Source: Pseudomonas sp. MYb185
Lineage (GTDB): Bacteria; Pseudomonadota; Gammaproteobacteria; Pseudomonadales; Pseudomonadaceae
NCBI RefSeq assembly: GCF_002979975.1
Contig: NZ_PCQD01000016.1
Location: 1 to 57,683, forward strand
Direction: 5' to 3'
Length of the DNA: 57,683 nt
Both the position numbers and the translations under genes were made by a program. The notes under the pieces were generated by a model that worked only from the letters and a program-made list of their open reading frames with translations, was not told the DNA's origin and searched no databases. Below, piece by piece: positions 48,778 through 57,683 of the stretch (within the stretch, counting starts at the first letter, position 1; every line of letters starts with the position of its first letter).

Positions 48778-49218
48778 ATGAGTGAACCGATGACGCTGGC
48801 CTGCCCACACTGCCACCGCCGCAACCGGCTGGCGACGGAACGTCTCGATCAGGCTCCGCGTTGCGGAGCCTGCAAGGAAGCGCTGTTTACCGGCGCCCCG
48901 GTGGACCTTCTAAACAGTAACTTCAATGCCCACGCCAATGCCGACCTGCCACTGGTGGTCGACTTCTGGGCCAGTTGGTGCGGGCCCTGCCAGCAGTTCG
49001 CCCCGGTATTCGCCCAGACCGCCGGTACGGCGGAACCCCGGGCGCGTCTGGCCAAGGTCAACACCGAAGAGGCTCAGGAGCTGGCCGCCCGCTTCGCCAT
49101 TCGCAGTATTCCGACACTGTTGATCATGCACAGGGGCAAGGAAATCGCCCGCCTCAATGGCGCGCTACCGCCTGCGGAATTTCAGCGCTGGCTGAGCGGC
49201 AATCTGCCGAAACTGTAA
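48778..49218 (+). CDS. trxC: Thioredoxin 2 (zinc-binding thioredoxin)
   Basis: The 146-residue protein combines an N-terminal zinc-binding module (CPHC at 9-12 and CGAC at 29-32) with a thioredoxin domain carrying the active site WCGPC (67-71) and the cis-Pro region SIPTLLI. This is the architecture of thioredoxin 2, a cytoplasmic disulfide reductase often induced by oxidative stress through OxyR; no OxyR site was searched for. It has an ordinary start (ACAGGAG 7 bases before the ATG). Confidence 0.93.
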   Translation: MSEPMTLACPHCHRRNRLATERLDQAPRCGACKEALFTGAPVDLLNSNFNAHANADLPLVVDFWASWCGPCQQFAPVFAQTAGTAEPRARLAKVNTEEAQELAARFAIRSIPTLLIMHRGKEIARLNGALPPAEFQRWLSGNLPKL

Positions 49219-49229
49219 CGGCGCATCAT

Positions 49230-49529
49230 TCAGAGCTGCAGCGCCTGTGCCGAGCCCACCAGCAACTCAAGCTCATGCGAGCCGGGTTTGGCGCACGGGT
49301 GTGCATGGAAGCTGCGCGCCAGCTCGGCAAGCGCAGGGGAAAAGAACACGGTGACCTGGCATTGCAGGCCATCCAGCCGGTGACGGCTGAAAACAGCTGT
49401 ATCCGGTGGCGCCTGCGCATCCGGATACAGCTGCCTGAAAGCGTCTTCGATATCGTTCAGCGGGACACTGGCCAGCAGCCCATCACCCAGCGCAAGACAA
49501 TACCAGGACGATCTCGCCTCGGCACTCAA
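49230..49529 (-). CDS. Conserved hypothetical protein
   Basis: This frame encodes 99 residues with no recognised domain, no signal peptide and no membrane segment; it contains [26 protein letters not shown] and ends SAQALQL. It starts with TTG that overlaps the cold-shock gene stop by 4 bases (TTGA) and would be co-transcribed with it; GAGG lies rather far (12 bases) upstream. The coupling and lack of any competing plus-strand gene support it, but a shorter true protein is possible. Confidence 0.6.
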   Translation of the reverse strand: MSAEARSSWYCLALGDGLLASVPLNDIEDAFRQLYPDAQAPPDTAVFSRHRLDGLQCQVTVFFSPALAELARSFHAHPCAKPGSHELELLVGSAQALQL

Positions 49530-49735
49530 AGGGTACTTACATCCTCAGCCTGCAAGCCCTTCTGCCCTTGGGTGACATTGAACTCCACCTTCTGGCCCTC
49601 GACCAGCGTGCGGTGCCCATCGCCACGGATGGCGCGGAAGTGCACGAATACATCCGGGCCCGACTCGCGTTGAATGAAGCCAAACCCCTTGGCGTCGTTG
49701 AACCATTTAACCGTACCGGTTTGCCGATCAGTCAT
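49526..49735 (-). CDS. Cold-shock-domain protein (CspA family)
   Basis: The 69-residue single-domain RNA chaperone has RNP1 KGFGFI (16-21) and RNP2 VFVHF, the two nucleic-acid-binding motifs. The ATG at 49735 ([13 protein letters not shown]) matches the family start and has GGAG 9 bases upstream; the frame opens 24 codons earlier but that part is leader. The untranslated leader from the predicted promoter is about 160 bases and includes a GC-rich hairpin, in line with cold-shock genes whose leaders control translation. Confidence 0.93.
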   Translation of the reverse strand: MTDRQTGTVKWFNDAKGFGFIQRESGPDVFVHFRAIRGDGHRTLVEGQKVEFNVTQGQKGLQAEDVSTL

Positions 49736-49901
49736 TCCCACAATCTCCATCACCAATGATCCCACCACCCGGGAAGTCCGAAGTGGCGATAGCGACACTC
49801 CGTTCAACCTTGATTCGGTACCTGGTGCGAACCTGACGCGGCAATGCTCCCGGTAAGGGGGGCGCTGCCGGACAACCGGACGCGCCCCACCTGGAATACT
49901 G

Positions 49902-49932
49902 TTTATAGAGGCCGTGTCTCGATTCTAGTCAA
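49902..49932 (-). promoter_or_regulatory. Predicted promoter of the cold-shock gene
   Basis: On the minus strand TTGACT (49927-49932) and TATAAA (49902-49907; or CTATAA one base earlier) are 18-19 bases apart, upstream of a GC-rich hairpin and the cold-shock gene. The -35 matches consensus at five of six bases. Assigned by eye. Confidence 0.55.
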
Positions 49933-49959
49933 ACACCGCAGCGCTGCAAGAGGATTTTG

Positions 49960-50940
49960 CTACGGCGAACGTACGATATCCGCCTGCCGCTTGTTGAGAT
50001 TTTCCATCTGGCCGATACCGATCTGATAGGCCCAGCGCGGATCGGCATAGACCTGCAGCTGTTCGTCATCGGTCTGCGGGGTGTTGAAACCGTCGATCAG
50101 CAACCAGTAGCGCCCGTCGATGTCGTGCAACGAGGCCTCCAGCTCGGCGCCAGACCAGGTGCTCACCTGCATGCGCAGCATAGGTTCGGGCAACGTCAGC
50201 TCGTCGCGCGGCACCACGTTCTGCGCCGTCAGGTTGACCAGCGCCAGCACCATGCTGTTGATCCAGCGTTCGTTGCCACCCTGCTGCGACGCGTCCAGGC
50301 CGGCCAGGCGCAGGTTGTAATCGCCCTCGGACTGCTTGTCGAGCTCAAGGGTCTCGCCATCGGCATGGGTCCAGCGGGCCGTAGCCACCTCTGGCATGGG
50401 AATCCGGATGACATCCAGTGCCAGCCAGTCATGCGGGCTGACCGAGATGCTCAATGGGCGGTTGACCAACAGGACCTGGTCCTCGTCGATAAAGCGCACC
50501 AGTTGTCCGTTGCCCACCCGGTTACCATAGATCACGCCGAAATCCAGGGCAGGACTGTGCAGGCTGACCTGCAGTGCTTCGCTGTCCGCCGGCCCGACAT
50601 CCAGCCCCAGCCGTGCATGATGTCCGGGATTGCTGGTCTTCTCCTCGACTACCCGCGCCCCGCGCAACGCATGCAGCAGCGCGGCAAGGCGCTCGCGCTG
50701 GACCGGGAAACCGGCGTGGCTGACGACGCCCCAACTGCCATCATGCTGGGCCAGTTCGACCTGCCCTTCGCCCCGCGCCAGGCTGATTCGCTCCAGCTGC
50801 GCCAGTTGCTTCTCCTGCATCGGTGACAGCAGGTTACGGCTGGACAGCTCCTCGACCCGATCCTTGCCGCGCATCTGCAGGGCCAGAGCAGCCAGCACCA
50901 GCGTCAGGACCACCGTGAAAATCAACGGTTTGTTACGCAT
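49960..50940 (-). CDS. DUF4340 protein of the GldG-type ABC cluster
   Basis: The 326-residue protein has one N-terminal membrane anchor (MRNKPLIFTVVLTLVLAALAL) and a periplasmic part made of DUF4340-type repeats (GSWGVVSHAGFPVQRERLAALLHALRGARVVEEKTSNPGHHARLGLD). DUF4340 proteins regularly follow GldG-like and ABC transporter genes; their role is unknown. The ATG at 50940 has GAGGAG 7 bases upstream, 11 bases after the GldG-like stop. It is the last gene of the four-gene minus-strand operon. Confidence 0.85.
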   Translation of the reverse strand: MRNKPLIFTVVLTLVLAALALQMRGKDRVEELSSRNLLSPMQEKQLAQLERISLARGEGQVELAQHDGSWGVVSHAGFPVQRERLAALLHALRGARVVEEKTSNPGHHARLGLDVGPADSEALQVSLHSPALDFGVIYGNRVGNGQLVRFIDEDQVLLVNRPLSISVSPHDWLALDVIRIPMPEVATARWTHADGETLELDKQSEGDYNLRLAGLDASQQGGNERWINSMVLALVNLTAQNVVPRDELTLPEPMLRMQVSTWSGAELEASLHDIDGRYWLLIDGFNTPQTDDEQLQVYADPRWAYQIGIGQMENLNKRQADIVRSP

Positions 50941-50951
50941 GTCGATTCTCC

Positions 50952-52796
50952 TCAGGTAGTGCGGCGACGCGCCCGGCCGATCAACCACCACAGCAGCACA
51001 CCCAGCGTCAGCAGGGCCGGCACCAGGGCGATGTTGATCACCTTGAGCAGATTGCCCAGGCGCTCGATATCGGCGTTCAGTTCATAACGCACATCGCGCA
51101 GCTGCTTGCGGATCGCCAGCTTCTCATCGAGAAAGCCCTGGATCGCTGCTTCCTGCTCGGCGCTCAGTTCGGTCAACTGCGACGGGTCCTGGCCCTGCTG
51201 CAGTTCACGCAGGCGCTGCTCGGTCTGCTCCAGTTGCTGCTGCAGACGCTGCTCACTGGCGCGGTAGCGGCGCTCGGCCTTGCGTTGCAGCTCCTCGACC
51301 ACGGTGAACGGACGGCTGAAATCACCGCGCGAACGGACACTGATCAGTGCCTCGGAACCGGACAGGTTGTCCAGCGCATTGATCAGCAGGCCGCCATTGT
51401 CCGCCCAGGGCTGGGGAATGCGCTGGCCGAAGAAGTCCTGCACCTGCACCCACATGCGGTCGGTGAGCATGTCGGTATCGGCGATCAGCAGCACGTTGAT
51501 GTTGTCCGCCTCGGTCAGCTCCGCCTCGCGGCCTTCCAGCCCGTCGGGATAGGCAGTCCGTGCCGCCCCCTGCAGACGCGCGGCAAAATGGTAGACCTGA
51601 TCATCGGCCTTGAAGCCGTTGAGCAGCGCCTCCGGGTCCTGCATACCGCTGAACCGGCTGCTGGGCGTCAGCGCGCTGTTGGCGCTGCTCGACAGCAACG
51701 GCAGGAACTGCGTGCTGGCGCCTTCCACAGGCTGCAGCGCACCGGCGGTGGCGACGTTCAGCAGTTGCAGCGGCGCGGTGACGGTATCATCCCGGCTCAT
51801 GAACTGCTGCTCCACTTCCAGCCAGCCGATATGTCGTGCCGGCAATTGCCCCTGCCCCCTGCTGACCGACATGCCCAAGCGGGCATCCAGAACCACCTGC
51901 TCAGGGTCGTAGGCCACGCCCCAGGCCGCCAGCAGCGGCCCGAGATCGGAGGACTTGCCGTCGGCCATGCCATCCATCATCGCTTCCATGCTCTGGTCGG
52001 ACTCGGCCAGTGGGTCGATGAAGGCCAGCAGCTTGCCGCCGCGCAGCACGAACTGGTCGACGGCGAACAAGGCCGCCTCGCTAAGCGTCTTGGGATGCAC
52101 CAGCAGCAGCACCTCGATGTCGTCCGGCACGGTATCGATATCGCTGTCCAGCTCCTGCACGCTGAACATCTGTTGCATCTGCTCGAAGGCTACCCAGGGC
52201 GCGCTGGGCTGGCCGGTCATCGGGTTCATGCCGCCGGCCAGAGGCAGCCCGGAGATCAGGCCGATTTGCGGTTTTTCCGGCTGCGCCAGGCTGTTGATCA
52301 GACGACTCAGCTCGTATTCGAGCAGGCCTTCCTGTTCCAGGGCGAAGAACGGGATAACCTCACGCTGGGCCAGTTCGTTGGTGCCGGCCAGACCGAAATA
52401 CAGCTGCTCGCCAGTCTGCGTCAGCGGCACCGCCTGCAGGCCGAACTCGGCGGCACGGTCTTCGGCCTCGGAGAACGGCTGCGGATCGATGATCTGCAGT
52501 TTCAGCTTGCCATCGGCCACGCGCTCGTATTCGCGGAGCATTTCCTCGACCCGGCGGGCGTAGTTGCGCAGCACCACCATGTCCTTGCTGGCACGGTCGG
52601 AGAAGAAGAAGTACAGGGTTACCGGCTCATCCAGATCGCGCAGGATCTTGCGCGTGCCATCGGAGATGGTGAACAGTTTCTGCTCGGTCAGGTCGATCCG
52701 AGCCCCGGGCAGCAACACCCCGGTAGTGATATTGAAGGCGACGAAGGCCAGCAGCAGTACCAGCAGACCGGTACCTGAATACATCAATCGTTTCAT
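50952..52796 (-). CDS. GldG-family ABC-associated auxiliary membrane protein
   Basis: The 614-residue protein has an N-terminal membrane segment (about 7-30), a large periplasmic GldG/DUF7088-like domain (RIDLTEQKLFTISDGTRKIL, then the EPVTLYFFFSDRA segment), a coiled coil (about 510-570, QQQLEQTEQRLRELQQG) and a C-terminal membrane helix (about 585-605). In Bacteroidetes GldG belongs to an ABC system needed for gliding; in pseudomonads the homologous cluster has no assigned function. AAGGAG sits 7 bases before the ATG; co-transcribed with the permease upstream. Confidence 0.87.
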   Translation of the reverse strand: MKRLMYSGTGLLVLLLAFVAFNITTGVLLPGARIDLTEQKLFTISDGTRKILRDLDEPVTLYFFFSDRASKDMVVLRNYARRVEEMLREYERVADGKLKLQIIDPQPFSEAEDRAAEFGLQAVPLTQTGEQLYFGLAGTNELAQREVIPFFALEQEGLLEYELSRLINSLAQPEKPQIGLISGLPLAGGMNPMTGQPSAPWVAFEQMQQMFSVQELDSDIDTVPDDIEVLLLVHPKTLSEAALFAVDQFVLRGGKLLAFIDPLAESDQSMEAMMDGMADGKSSDLGPLLAAWGVAYDPEQVVLDARLGMSVSRGQGQLPARHIGWLEVEQQFMSRDDTVTAPLQLLNVATAGALQPVEGASTQFLPLLSSSANSALTPSSRFSGMQDPEALLNGFKADDQVYHFAARLQGAARTAYPDGLEGREAELTEADNINVLLIADTDMLTDRMWVQVQDFFGQRIPQPWADNGGLLINALDNLSGSEALISVRSRGDFSRPFTVVEELQRKAERRYRASEQRLQQQLEQTEQRLRELQQGQDPSQLTELSAEQEAAIQGFLDEKLAIRKQLRDVRYELNADIERLGNLLKVINIALVPALLTLGVLLWWLIGRARRRTT

Positions 52797-52813
52797 TGTT
52801 GTTCTCCTTTGCC

Positions 52814-53548
52814 TCAATCGGCCTTCTTCAGGTCGATGACAATCGCCGTGGCCAGCAACCAGACTGCCATCAACGATATGAAATACAGCAGGTCACGCAG
52901 GTCCAGCACGCCCTTGCTGATGGCATCGAAACGAATCAGGAAGCTGAGGGAGGCAATGCCGTCCAGCAGCCACTGGGGAGCCCAGCCGCTGAACAAATCC
53001 AGCACCAGCGGAAAACCGCTGACAATGAACACGAAACAGGCCACTACACTGAGAATGAAGGCGATCACCTGGTTCTTGGTCAGCGCCGACATGCACGAGC
53101 CGATGGCCAGGTACCCCCCGGCCAGCAGCCAGCTGCCCAGGTAACCGGTGAAGATCGCACCGTTGTCCGGCGAACCCAGGTAGTTGACCGTGATGATGAT
53201 CGGGAAGGTCAGCACCAGCGAGATACCGACGAACACCCAGGCGGCGAGGAACTTGCCCAGCACCATGTCGGCACGCGACACCGGCAGGGTCATCAGCAGC
53301 TCGATGGTGCCGGACTTGCGCTCCTCGGCCCACAGCCGCATGGCTACCGCCGGCACCAGGAACAGGTACAGCCAGGGATGGAAATTGAAGAACGGGATCA
53401 GGTCCGCCTGGCCGCCTTCATAGAAGCCGCCGAGGTAGAAGGTGAAGACCGCCGACAGCACCAGGAAGATGACGATGAAGATATACGCCAGCGGGGTCGC
53501 GAAGTAGCTGCCCAGCTCGCGCTTGAAGATCACACCAAGACTTTTCAT
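52814..53548 (-). CDS. ABC transporter permease (GldF-like, ABC-2 type)
   Basis: The 244-residue integral membrane protein has six predicted helices and the ABC-2 conserved pattern LFLVPAVAMRLWAEERKSGTIELLMTLPVSRADMVLGKF, as in NosY/GldF permeases. It forms the channel half of the transporter with the ATPase encoded just upstream (4-base overlap, ATGA). Such transporters are usually exporters or act on envelope processes; the cargo is unknown. Confidence 0.92.
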   Translation of the reverse strand: MKSLGVIFKRELGSYFATPLAYIFIVIFLVLSAVFTFYLGGFYEGGQADLIPFFNFHPWLYLFLVPAVAMRLWAEERKSGTIELLMTLPVSRADMVLGKFLAAWVFVGISLVLTFPIIITVNYLGSPDNGAIFTGYLGSWLLAGGYLAIGSCMSALTKNQVIAFILSVVACFVFIVSGFPLVLDLFSGWAPQWLLDGIASLSFLIRFDAISKGVLDLRDLLYFISLMAVWLLATAIVIDLKKAD

Positions 53549-54474
53549 GCGGCCTCCTCCGCAGTCAGGCGACGGAAGACCTCATCCAGGCGCCCCCGCT
53601 CGACCGACAGTTCCTTGACCTGCCACTGATGCTGGCGGGCATATTCGCCGACCACGGGAAAGATCACCGCATCCGGCTCGGCAATCACCGTCAGCTGGTG
53701 TCCCTCGCGCTCGACTTCGACCTCCTTCACCCCGGGCAGCGCCAGCAGCGGCTGGCTGTCCACCGGCTGCTGCAACGACACGGTCACCGCCTGGTGGTAT
53801 TTCGAGCGGGCTTCCAGCTCGTCGGGCGTACCATCGGCCAGCAGACGGCCACGGGCAATCACCACCGCCCGGCTGCATACGGCACTGACTTCTTCGAGGA
53901 TGTGCGTGGAGATGACCACGATCTTGTTGCTGCCGCTGGCCAGTTGCTGGATCAGTTGGCGCACCTGGTGCTTCTGGTTGGGGTCCAGCCCATCGGTGGG
54001 CTCGTCGAGGATCAGCACCTGCGGGTCATGCAGAATCGCCTGGGCCAGGCCCACCCGACGCTTGAAGCCCTTGGACAGGGTGTCGATGCTCTGCCCGAGC
54101 ACCCCTTGCAGTTCCACCTGCTCGACCGCGCGTGCCACATGACGCTGCTTGTCGGCACCGCGCAGGCCGCGCACCTCGGCAATGAATTCGAGAAATCCCT
54201 TGACCCGCATGTCGCCATAGCAGGGCGCGCCTTCGGGCAGGTAGCCCATCTGCCGCTGGGCCTGAAGAATCTGGCTGCGGATATCGAAACCGCAGATGGA
54301 GGCGCTGCCGCCGTCCGGCGTCAGAAAACCGGTGAGCATCTTCATGGTGGTGGACTTGCCGGCACCATTGGGGCCGAGAAACCCCAGTACTTCCCCCGGT
54401 TTTACCTCAAAGGACAAATTGTCCACGGCGACGTGCTCGCCAAAACGTTTGGTCAGGCTGTTTATCTTTATCAT
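53545..54474 (-). CDS. ABC transporter ATP-binding protein (GldA-like)
   Basis: The 309-residue ATPase has Walker A GPNGAGKST (about 36-44), the signature loop TLSKGFKRRVGLAQA (in place of LSGGQ), Walker B VLILDEPTDGLDP, the switch His in STHILEE, and an extra C-terminal domain of about 80 residues common in ABC-2-type ATPases. The ATG at 54474 follows AGAGG closely; a 13-residue upstream extension is rejected. First gene of the operon ATPase-permease-GldG-DUF4340. Confidence 0.93.
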   Translation of the reverse strand: MIKINSLTKRFGEHVAVDNLSFEVKPGEVLGFLGPNGAGKSTTMKMLTGFLTPDGGSASICGFDIRSQILQAQRQMGYLPEGAPCYGDMRVKGFLEFIAEVRGLRGADKQRHVARAVEQVELQGVLGQSIDTLSKGFKRRVGLAQAILHDPQVLILDEPTDGLDPNQKHQVRQLIQQLASGSNKIVVISTHILEEVSAVCSRAVVIARGRLLADGTPDELEARSKYHQAVTVSLQQPVDSQPLLALPGVKEVEVEREGHQLTVIAEPDAVIFPVVGEYARQHQWQVKELSVERGRLDEVFRRLTAEEAA

Positions 54475-54784
54475 GGCCTCTTCCACTTCCCCCGGAATAC
54501 TGGCGCACCGCAATCAGGCGGGGCACCGCAAAGCGCAAGGATACATTGATTACCAGCGCACGGGAAAAGGACAATCGAGACATGCCGGTGTTCCGTAAAT
54601 GCCCGCAAACTTCCAAACCAGTCACTGACCTGCTGCGCCCGTGCGCAGCAGGCAATGCATCCTGCTGCTTGCGAATATAAGAATCGAGCCTACCGGTTTC
54701 AAGGTAATCGCATGGGTAGCGGAATGTAACAGCGTATTAAAAAAGGTAGAATCTGGACATGCCCGCCCTGTTCAGAGAATAGTC
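54475..54784. other. Divergent region between the ABC operon and plsB
   Basis: No gene is seen in these 310 bases. They contain a perfect 10-base-pair hairpin (arms 54629-54638 and 54643-54652, loop CCGT) without a T run, and a possible plsB -10 element TAGAAT at 54747-54752, 33 bases before its start. The -35 of that promoter is not obvious. Confidence 0.5.
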
Positions 54785-57253
54785 ATGTCATCTGCCAATT
54801 CTTCGCTTTTCAGCCGCCTGCGCTTTGGCCTGATGCGTCGCTTGCTGTACCTGTGGGCCCGCTCGGAAAGCATTGGTGATCCGCTGGCGAAAATCGCGCC
54901 GTCCGGCGATCAGTCGATTCTCTATGTACTGCCCGGCCGCTCCTTCTCCGACCTGCTGGTGCTGGATCACGAATGTACCCGCCTGGGCCTGCCGCGGCCG
55001 ACTCTCGAACCGGGCGGCACCCTGGAAGAAGAGGCCTCCTTCTTTCACCTGACCAATGAACTGGCCTGGAGCGGTCGCCCCGATCCGCGCCAGCGATCGC
55101 CACGCCTGCTACGTGCGTTGACCGCGGTGGAGCTGCGGGTCACCCCGGACGTCAAGGTGGTGCCGGTCAGCGTGTTCTGGGGCCAGTCGCCGGATGTGGA
55201 ATCCTCGCCGCTGAAGTTGCTGTTCGCGCATAACTGGGGAGTCGGCGGCAAGCTGCGCAAAAGCCTGGCGATCATGCTGCATGGGCGCAAGATCCGCGTC
55301 AGCTTCGGCCAGCCGCTGTCGCTGCGCCAACTGACCGACGAGAACCTCGGGCATGACCGCAACCTGCGCAAGATCCACCGGCTGTTGCGGGTGCACTTCC
55401 GTGAACAGCGCGGCGCCGTGGTCGGCCCGGACCTGTCCCATCGCCGCACGCTGCTCAAGGGGCTGATGCACGGCCCGCTGGTGCGCGAGGCGATCGAGCG
55501 CGAAGCCGCCGAGCAGAACATCAGTCTGGAACGGGCACGCGGGCGCGCGGCGCGGTATGCCGATGAAATCGCCTCGGACTTCACCTATACCATCATCCGT
55601 TTCCTGGAAATCGTCCTGTCCTGGTTCTGGAACAAGCTGTACGACGGGATCAAGGTCAACAACCTGGACAACGTGCAGGACATCGCCCGCGGCAAGGAGA
55701 TCATCTATGTGCCCTGCCACCGCAGCCACATCGATTACCTGCTGCTCTCCTACCTGCTGTTCCGCCACAGCCTGACCCCGCCGCACATCGCCGCCGGCAT
55801 CAATCTGGACATGCCGGTCATCGGCAGCATCCTGCGCCGCGGCGGCGCCTTCTTCATGCGCCGCAGCTTCCGCGGCAACCAGCTGTATACCGCGGTGTTC
55901 AACGAGTACCTGCACACGCTGTTCAGCCGCGGCTTCCCGGTGGAGTACTTCATCGAAGGCGGGCGCTCGCGTACCGGTCGCCTGCTCGACCCGAAGACCG
56001 GCATGCTGGCGATCACCCTGCGCAGCTACCTGCGCTCATCGCGGCGCCCGATCGTGTTCATGCCGGTGTATATCGGCTATGAACGGGTGCTGGAAGGCCG
56101 TACCTACCTGGGAGAGCTGCGCGGCAAGGCCAAGAAGAAGGAGTCCTTCTTCGACATCTTCCGCGTGTTGTCAGCGCTCAAGCTACAGTTCGGCCAGGTG
56201 GCGGTGAACTTCGGCGAACCCCTGGCGCTGAATGACTTTCTCGACCGCCAGCAACCCGACTGGCGCAGCCAGGCTGGCGCACCGGAGTACAAGCCCGAAT
56301 GGTTGTCCGAAACCACCCGGCAACTGGCGCGCACCCTCGGTGCCTCGATCAATGCGGCGGCGGATGCCAACCCGGTCAACCTGGTGGCCCTGGTGATGCT
56401 CTCCACCCGCCGGCTGGCCCTGGACGAAGCCACCCTGGCCCGCACCCTGGACACCTTCACCGGCCTGCTGGGCGATGTACCCTACAGCGCCAATATCACC
56501 CTGCCCAGCATCAGTGGCGCCGAGCAGATCCGCCATGTCGAAGCCATGGGCATGATCGACCGCCAGTCCGACGCCCTGGGCGAGATCCTCTATCTGGATG
56601 AGCCGCAAGCGGTATTGATGACCTGGTACCGCAACAACATCCTGCACCTGGTGGCATTGCCGGCACTGGTGGCCAGCCTGTTCCTGAACAATGCACGGAT
56701 GAAACGCGAACAGATCGAGCGCCTGGTCAGCGCGCTATATCCCTATCTGCAGGGCGAGCTGTTCCTGCGCTGGGATGAAACTGAGTTGCCACAGGTGATC
56801 AGCGAGCAGGTCGACGGCCTGATCGGCCGCGGCCTGCTGCACGAGGATAATGGCCAGATCCACCGCCCGGATACCGCCTCCGGCGAATTCGTGCTGCTGA
56901 CGCTGCTGGCACGCAGCATCATCCCGATGCTGGAGCGCTTCTACATGGTCGCCGCGCTGCTGCTGAACAACCCCAACGGCAGTCTCGACGCCGAGCAACT
57001 GGAAGCGCTGTGCACGGTCATGGCCCAGCGCCTGTCGATCCTGCATGGATTGAATGCGCCGGAGTTCTTCGACAAGACCCTGTTCCGTCAATTCATCCAG
57101 CGGCTGCGCGATACCGAGGTGCTGAGCACCGACGAGCAGGGGCGGCTGCACTACCAACCGGAACTGGAAGACATCGCCGAGAATACCGCCAAGCGGGTAC
57201 TCAGCGCCGAGATCCGCCTGTCGATCCGCCAGGTAGCACGCAGCGCGGGGTAG
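54785..57253 (+). CDS. plsB: Glycerol-3-phosphate 1-O-acyltransferase
   Basis: PlsB acylates glycerol 3-phosphate at position 1 using acyl-ACP or acyl-CoA, the first step of phospholipid synthesis, at the inner membrane. The 822-residue protein has the HX4D acyltransferase motif at His312-Asp317 (HRSHID), then [13 protein letters not shown] (block II), EGGRSRTGR (block III) and [11 protein letters not shown] (block IV), and the long C-terminal region of the PlsB family. The ATG at 54785 (MSSANSS) fits; a 48-residue frame extension upstream does not. Divergent from the ABC operon. Confidence 0.95.
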   Translation: MSSANSSLFSRLRFGLMRRLLYLWARSESIGDPLAKIAPSGDQSILYVLPGRSFSDLLVLDHECTRLGLPRPTLEPGGTLEEEASFFHLTNELAWSGRPDPRQRSPRLLRALTAVELRVTPDVKVVPVSVFWGQSPDVESSPLKLLFAHNWGVGGKLRKSLAIMLHGRKIRVSFGQPLSLRQLTDENLGHDRNLRKIHRLLRVHFREQRGAVVGPDLSHRRTLLKGLMHGPLVREAIEREAAEQNISLERARGRAARYADEIASDFTYTIIRFLEIVLSWFWNKLYDGIKVNNLDNVQDIARGKEIIYVPCHRSHIDYLLLSYLLFRHSLTPPHIAAGINLDMPVIGSILRRGGAFFMRRSFRGNQLYTAVFNEYLHTLFSRGFPVEYFIEGGRSRTGRLLDPKTGMLAITLRSYLRSSRRPIVFMPVYIGYERVLEGRTYLGELRGKAKKKESFFDIFRVLSALKLQFGQVAVNFGEPLALNDFLDRQQPDWRSQAGAPEYKPEWLSETTRQLARTLGASINAAADANPVNLVALVMLSTRRLALDEATLARTLDTFTGLLGDVPYSANITLPSISGAEQIRHVEAMGMIDRQSDALGEILYLDEPQAVLMTWYRNNILHLVALPALVASLFLNNARMKREQIERLVSALYPYLQGELFLRWDETELPQVISEQVDGLIGRGLLHEDNGQIHRPDTASGEFVLLTLLARSIIPMLERFYMVAALLLNNPNGSLDAEQLEALCTVMAQRLSILHGLNAPEFFDKTLFRQFIQRLRDTEVLSTDEQGRLHYQPELEDIAENTAKRVLSAEIRLSIRQVARSAG

Positions 57254-57320
57254 CGTCAGTCTCGGCATGGACCGTCGTAATATCGAGATATCTGAATGCA
57301 TTTGGGAGGGGTTTTCTGCA

Positions 57321-57485
57321 AGGAAAGGTTGGTTGGCAGGGCCGTGCCGACACGCCGTGAACCCATCCCTGGGGGCTCGCGGTTGCTATCCGATCGCCAG
57401 GGATGGCGGGAGTGCCGGAAATGCAGGAGCATTTTCCGGCCATGGCAACCGACGGTCGGCCCAACCCTGCCAACCAACCTTTCCT
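57321..57485. repeat. Intergenic element bounded by a 21-base inverted repeat, with internal hairpins
   Basis: Positions 57321-57341 and 57465-57485 are exact reverse complements (core GGTTGGTTGGCAGGG). Inside are a short hairpin CGCC-AGGGAT-GGCG at 57395-57408, a second one at 57415-57439 with one bulge (CCGGAAATGC/GCATTTTCCGG), and the dispersed repeat copy at 57348-57379. There is no coding frame of note. The whole looks like a MITE- or REP-doublet-type element downstream of plsB. About 85 bases further on is another hairpin of the AGGGAT class. Confidence 0.7.
57348..57379 (-). repeat. Dispersed intergenic repeat, copy 2
   Basis: The reverse complement of this 32-base stretch matches 95-126 at 27 of 32 positions, sharing CAGGGATG and ACGGCGTGTCG. 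It lies inside the larger inverted-repeat element. Confidence 0.6.
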
Positions 57486-57572
57486 GAACCCTCTATGCTG
57501 CTGTGGGTTTAAAACCATCCGCAACACAGAAAGCCGCGTCTTTGCACCGTGATTGCCTGCCTGCGACCGTTT

Positions 57573-57590
57573 GATGCCAGGGATGGCATC
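57573..57590. repeat. Perfect hairpin with AGGGAT loop abutting the IS
   Basis: GATGCC-AGGGAT-GGCATC is a perfect 6-base-pair stem ending 3 bases before the IS terminus at 57594. It shares loop and inner stem bases with the hairpin at 57395-57408, so both belong to one repeat class. The IS may have inserted beside or into this repeat. Confidence 0.6.
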
Positions 57591-57593
57591 AAC

Positions 57594-57683
57594 TGTATAG
57601 ACCGGGGACATAGGTAACAAAACGTTCGGAGACATGGGTAACAGTTAATACTCTTCGGCATTACGTCCTCTTTGGAGATCGCT
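57594..57683 (+). mobile_element. Insertion sequence end (partial), inverted relative to the left copy
   Basis: The element starts TGTATAGACC at 57594 and runs to the window edge. Over all 90 bases it equals the reverse complement of 1-90 except for one base (G here, A in the left copy, at element position 13). It shows the same two spaced copies of the 17-base motif, read in reverse. The transposase gene should begin just outside. The two IS copies therefore point away from each other, with the whole window between their left ends. Confidence 0.75.

Noticed and set aside
54629..54652. A rho-independent terminator from the perfect hairpin before plsB
   Set aside because: The stem is perfect but neither strand has a T run after it, and it lies in a divergent promoter region where no transcript is expected to end.

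Overview
The window is a 57.7-kb stretch of a high-GC gammaproteobacterial chromosome, almost certainly from the Pseudomonadaceae. The core gene order rnhB-lpxB-lpxA-fabZ-lpxD-skp-bamA-rseP-dxr-cdsA-uppS-frr-pyrH-tsf-rpsB | map-glnD-dapC-yffB-like-dapD ... (DUF4340)-GldG-like-ABC permease-ABC ATPase | plsB is the order known from Pseudomonas aeruginosa. A more precise placement (for example a Halopseudomonas or P. stutzeri relative) would be a guess.

Layout. (1) Positions 1-90 and 57594-57683 are one insertion-sequence end, present in inverted orientation and 89/90 identical. The window therefore stops inside two IS copies just outside their transposase genes. (2) 178-14709 is a long minus-strand core block for lipid A synthesis, outer-membrane protein assembly, isoprenoid and phospholipid precursors, and translation. 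Many of its genes overlap by 1-4 bases. It has a hairpin attenuator between rpsB and tsf and a strong terminator after tsf. (3) 15008-21130 is a divergent plus-strand block: map, glnD, dapC, an ArsC-like reductase and dapD. (4) 21.2-42.4 kb is an accessory island. Its left edge is a graveyard of a deleted copy of tcdA, a LysR C-terminus and a histidine kinase C-terminus. The intact tcdA lies beyond its right edge. (5) 42.4-49.7 kb is core again: tcdA, rlmF, two lipoproteins, a DUF2892 protein, dapE, rlmA, a thioredoxin and a cold-shock protein. (6) 49.9-54.5 kb is a minus-strand GldG-type ABC export cluster, followed by plsB and a tail of intergenic repeats.

How the island genes may work together. 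It carries an orphan response regulator, a Spinster-type MFS transporter, two SDR dehydrogenases, two TetR regulators, a thiamine-diphosphate enzyme, a chemoreceptor and a large MalT-type LuxR activator. It also carries a DUF1329/DUF1302 outer-membrane pair, a Baeyer-Villiger monooxygenase, an aldehyde dehydrogenase and a lipoprotein carboxylesterase. This reads as uptake, sensing and catabolism of a hydrophobic alcohol or ketone: alcohol to ketone (SDR), ketone to ester (BVMO), ester hydrolysis (esterase), aldehyde to acid (ALDH). The substrate cannot be read from the sequence.

A palindrome TAAGGT-N4-ACCTTA occurs perfectly at three places in the island (before the MFS gene, before the first TetR gene, before the ALDH gene), with a fourth one-mismatch copy beside the TetR gene. 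It probably marks a regulon of that TetR protein. No tRNA, rRNA, CRISPR array, phage module or defence system was seen.
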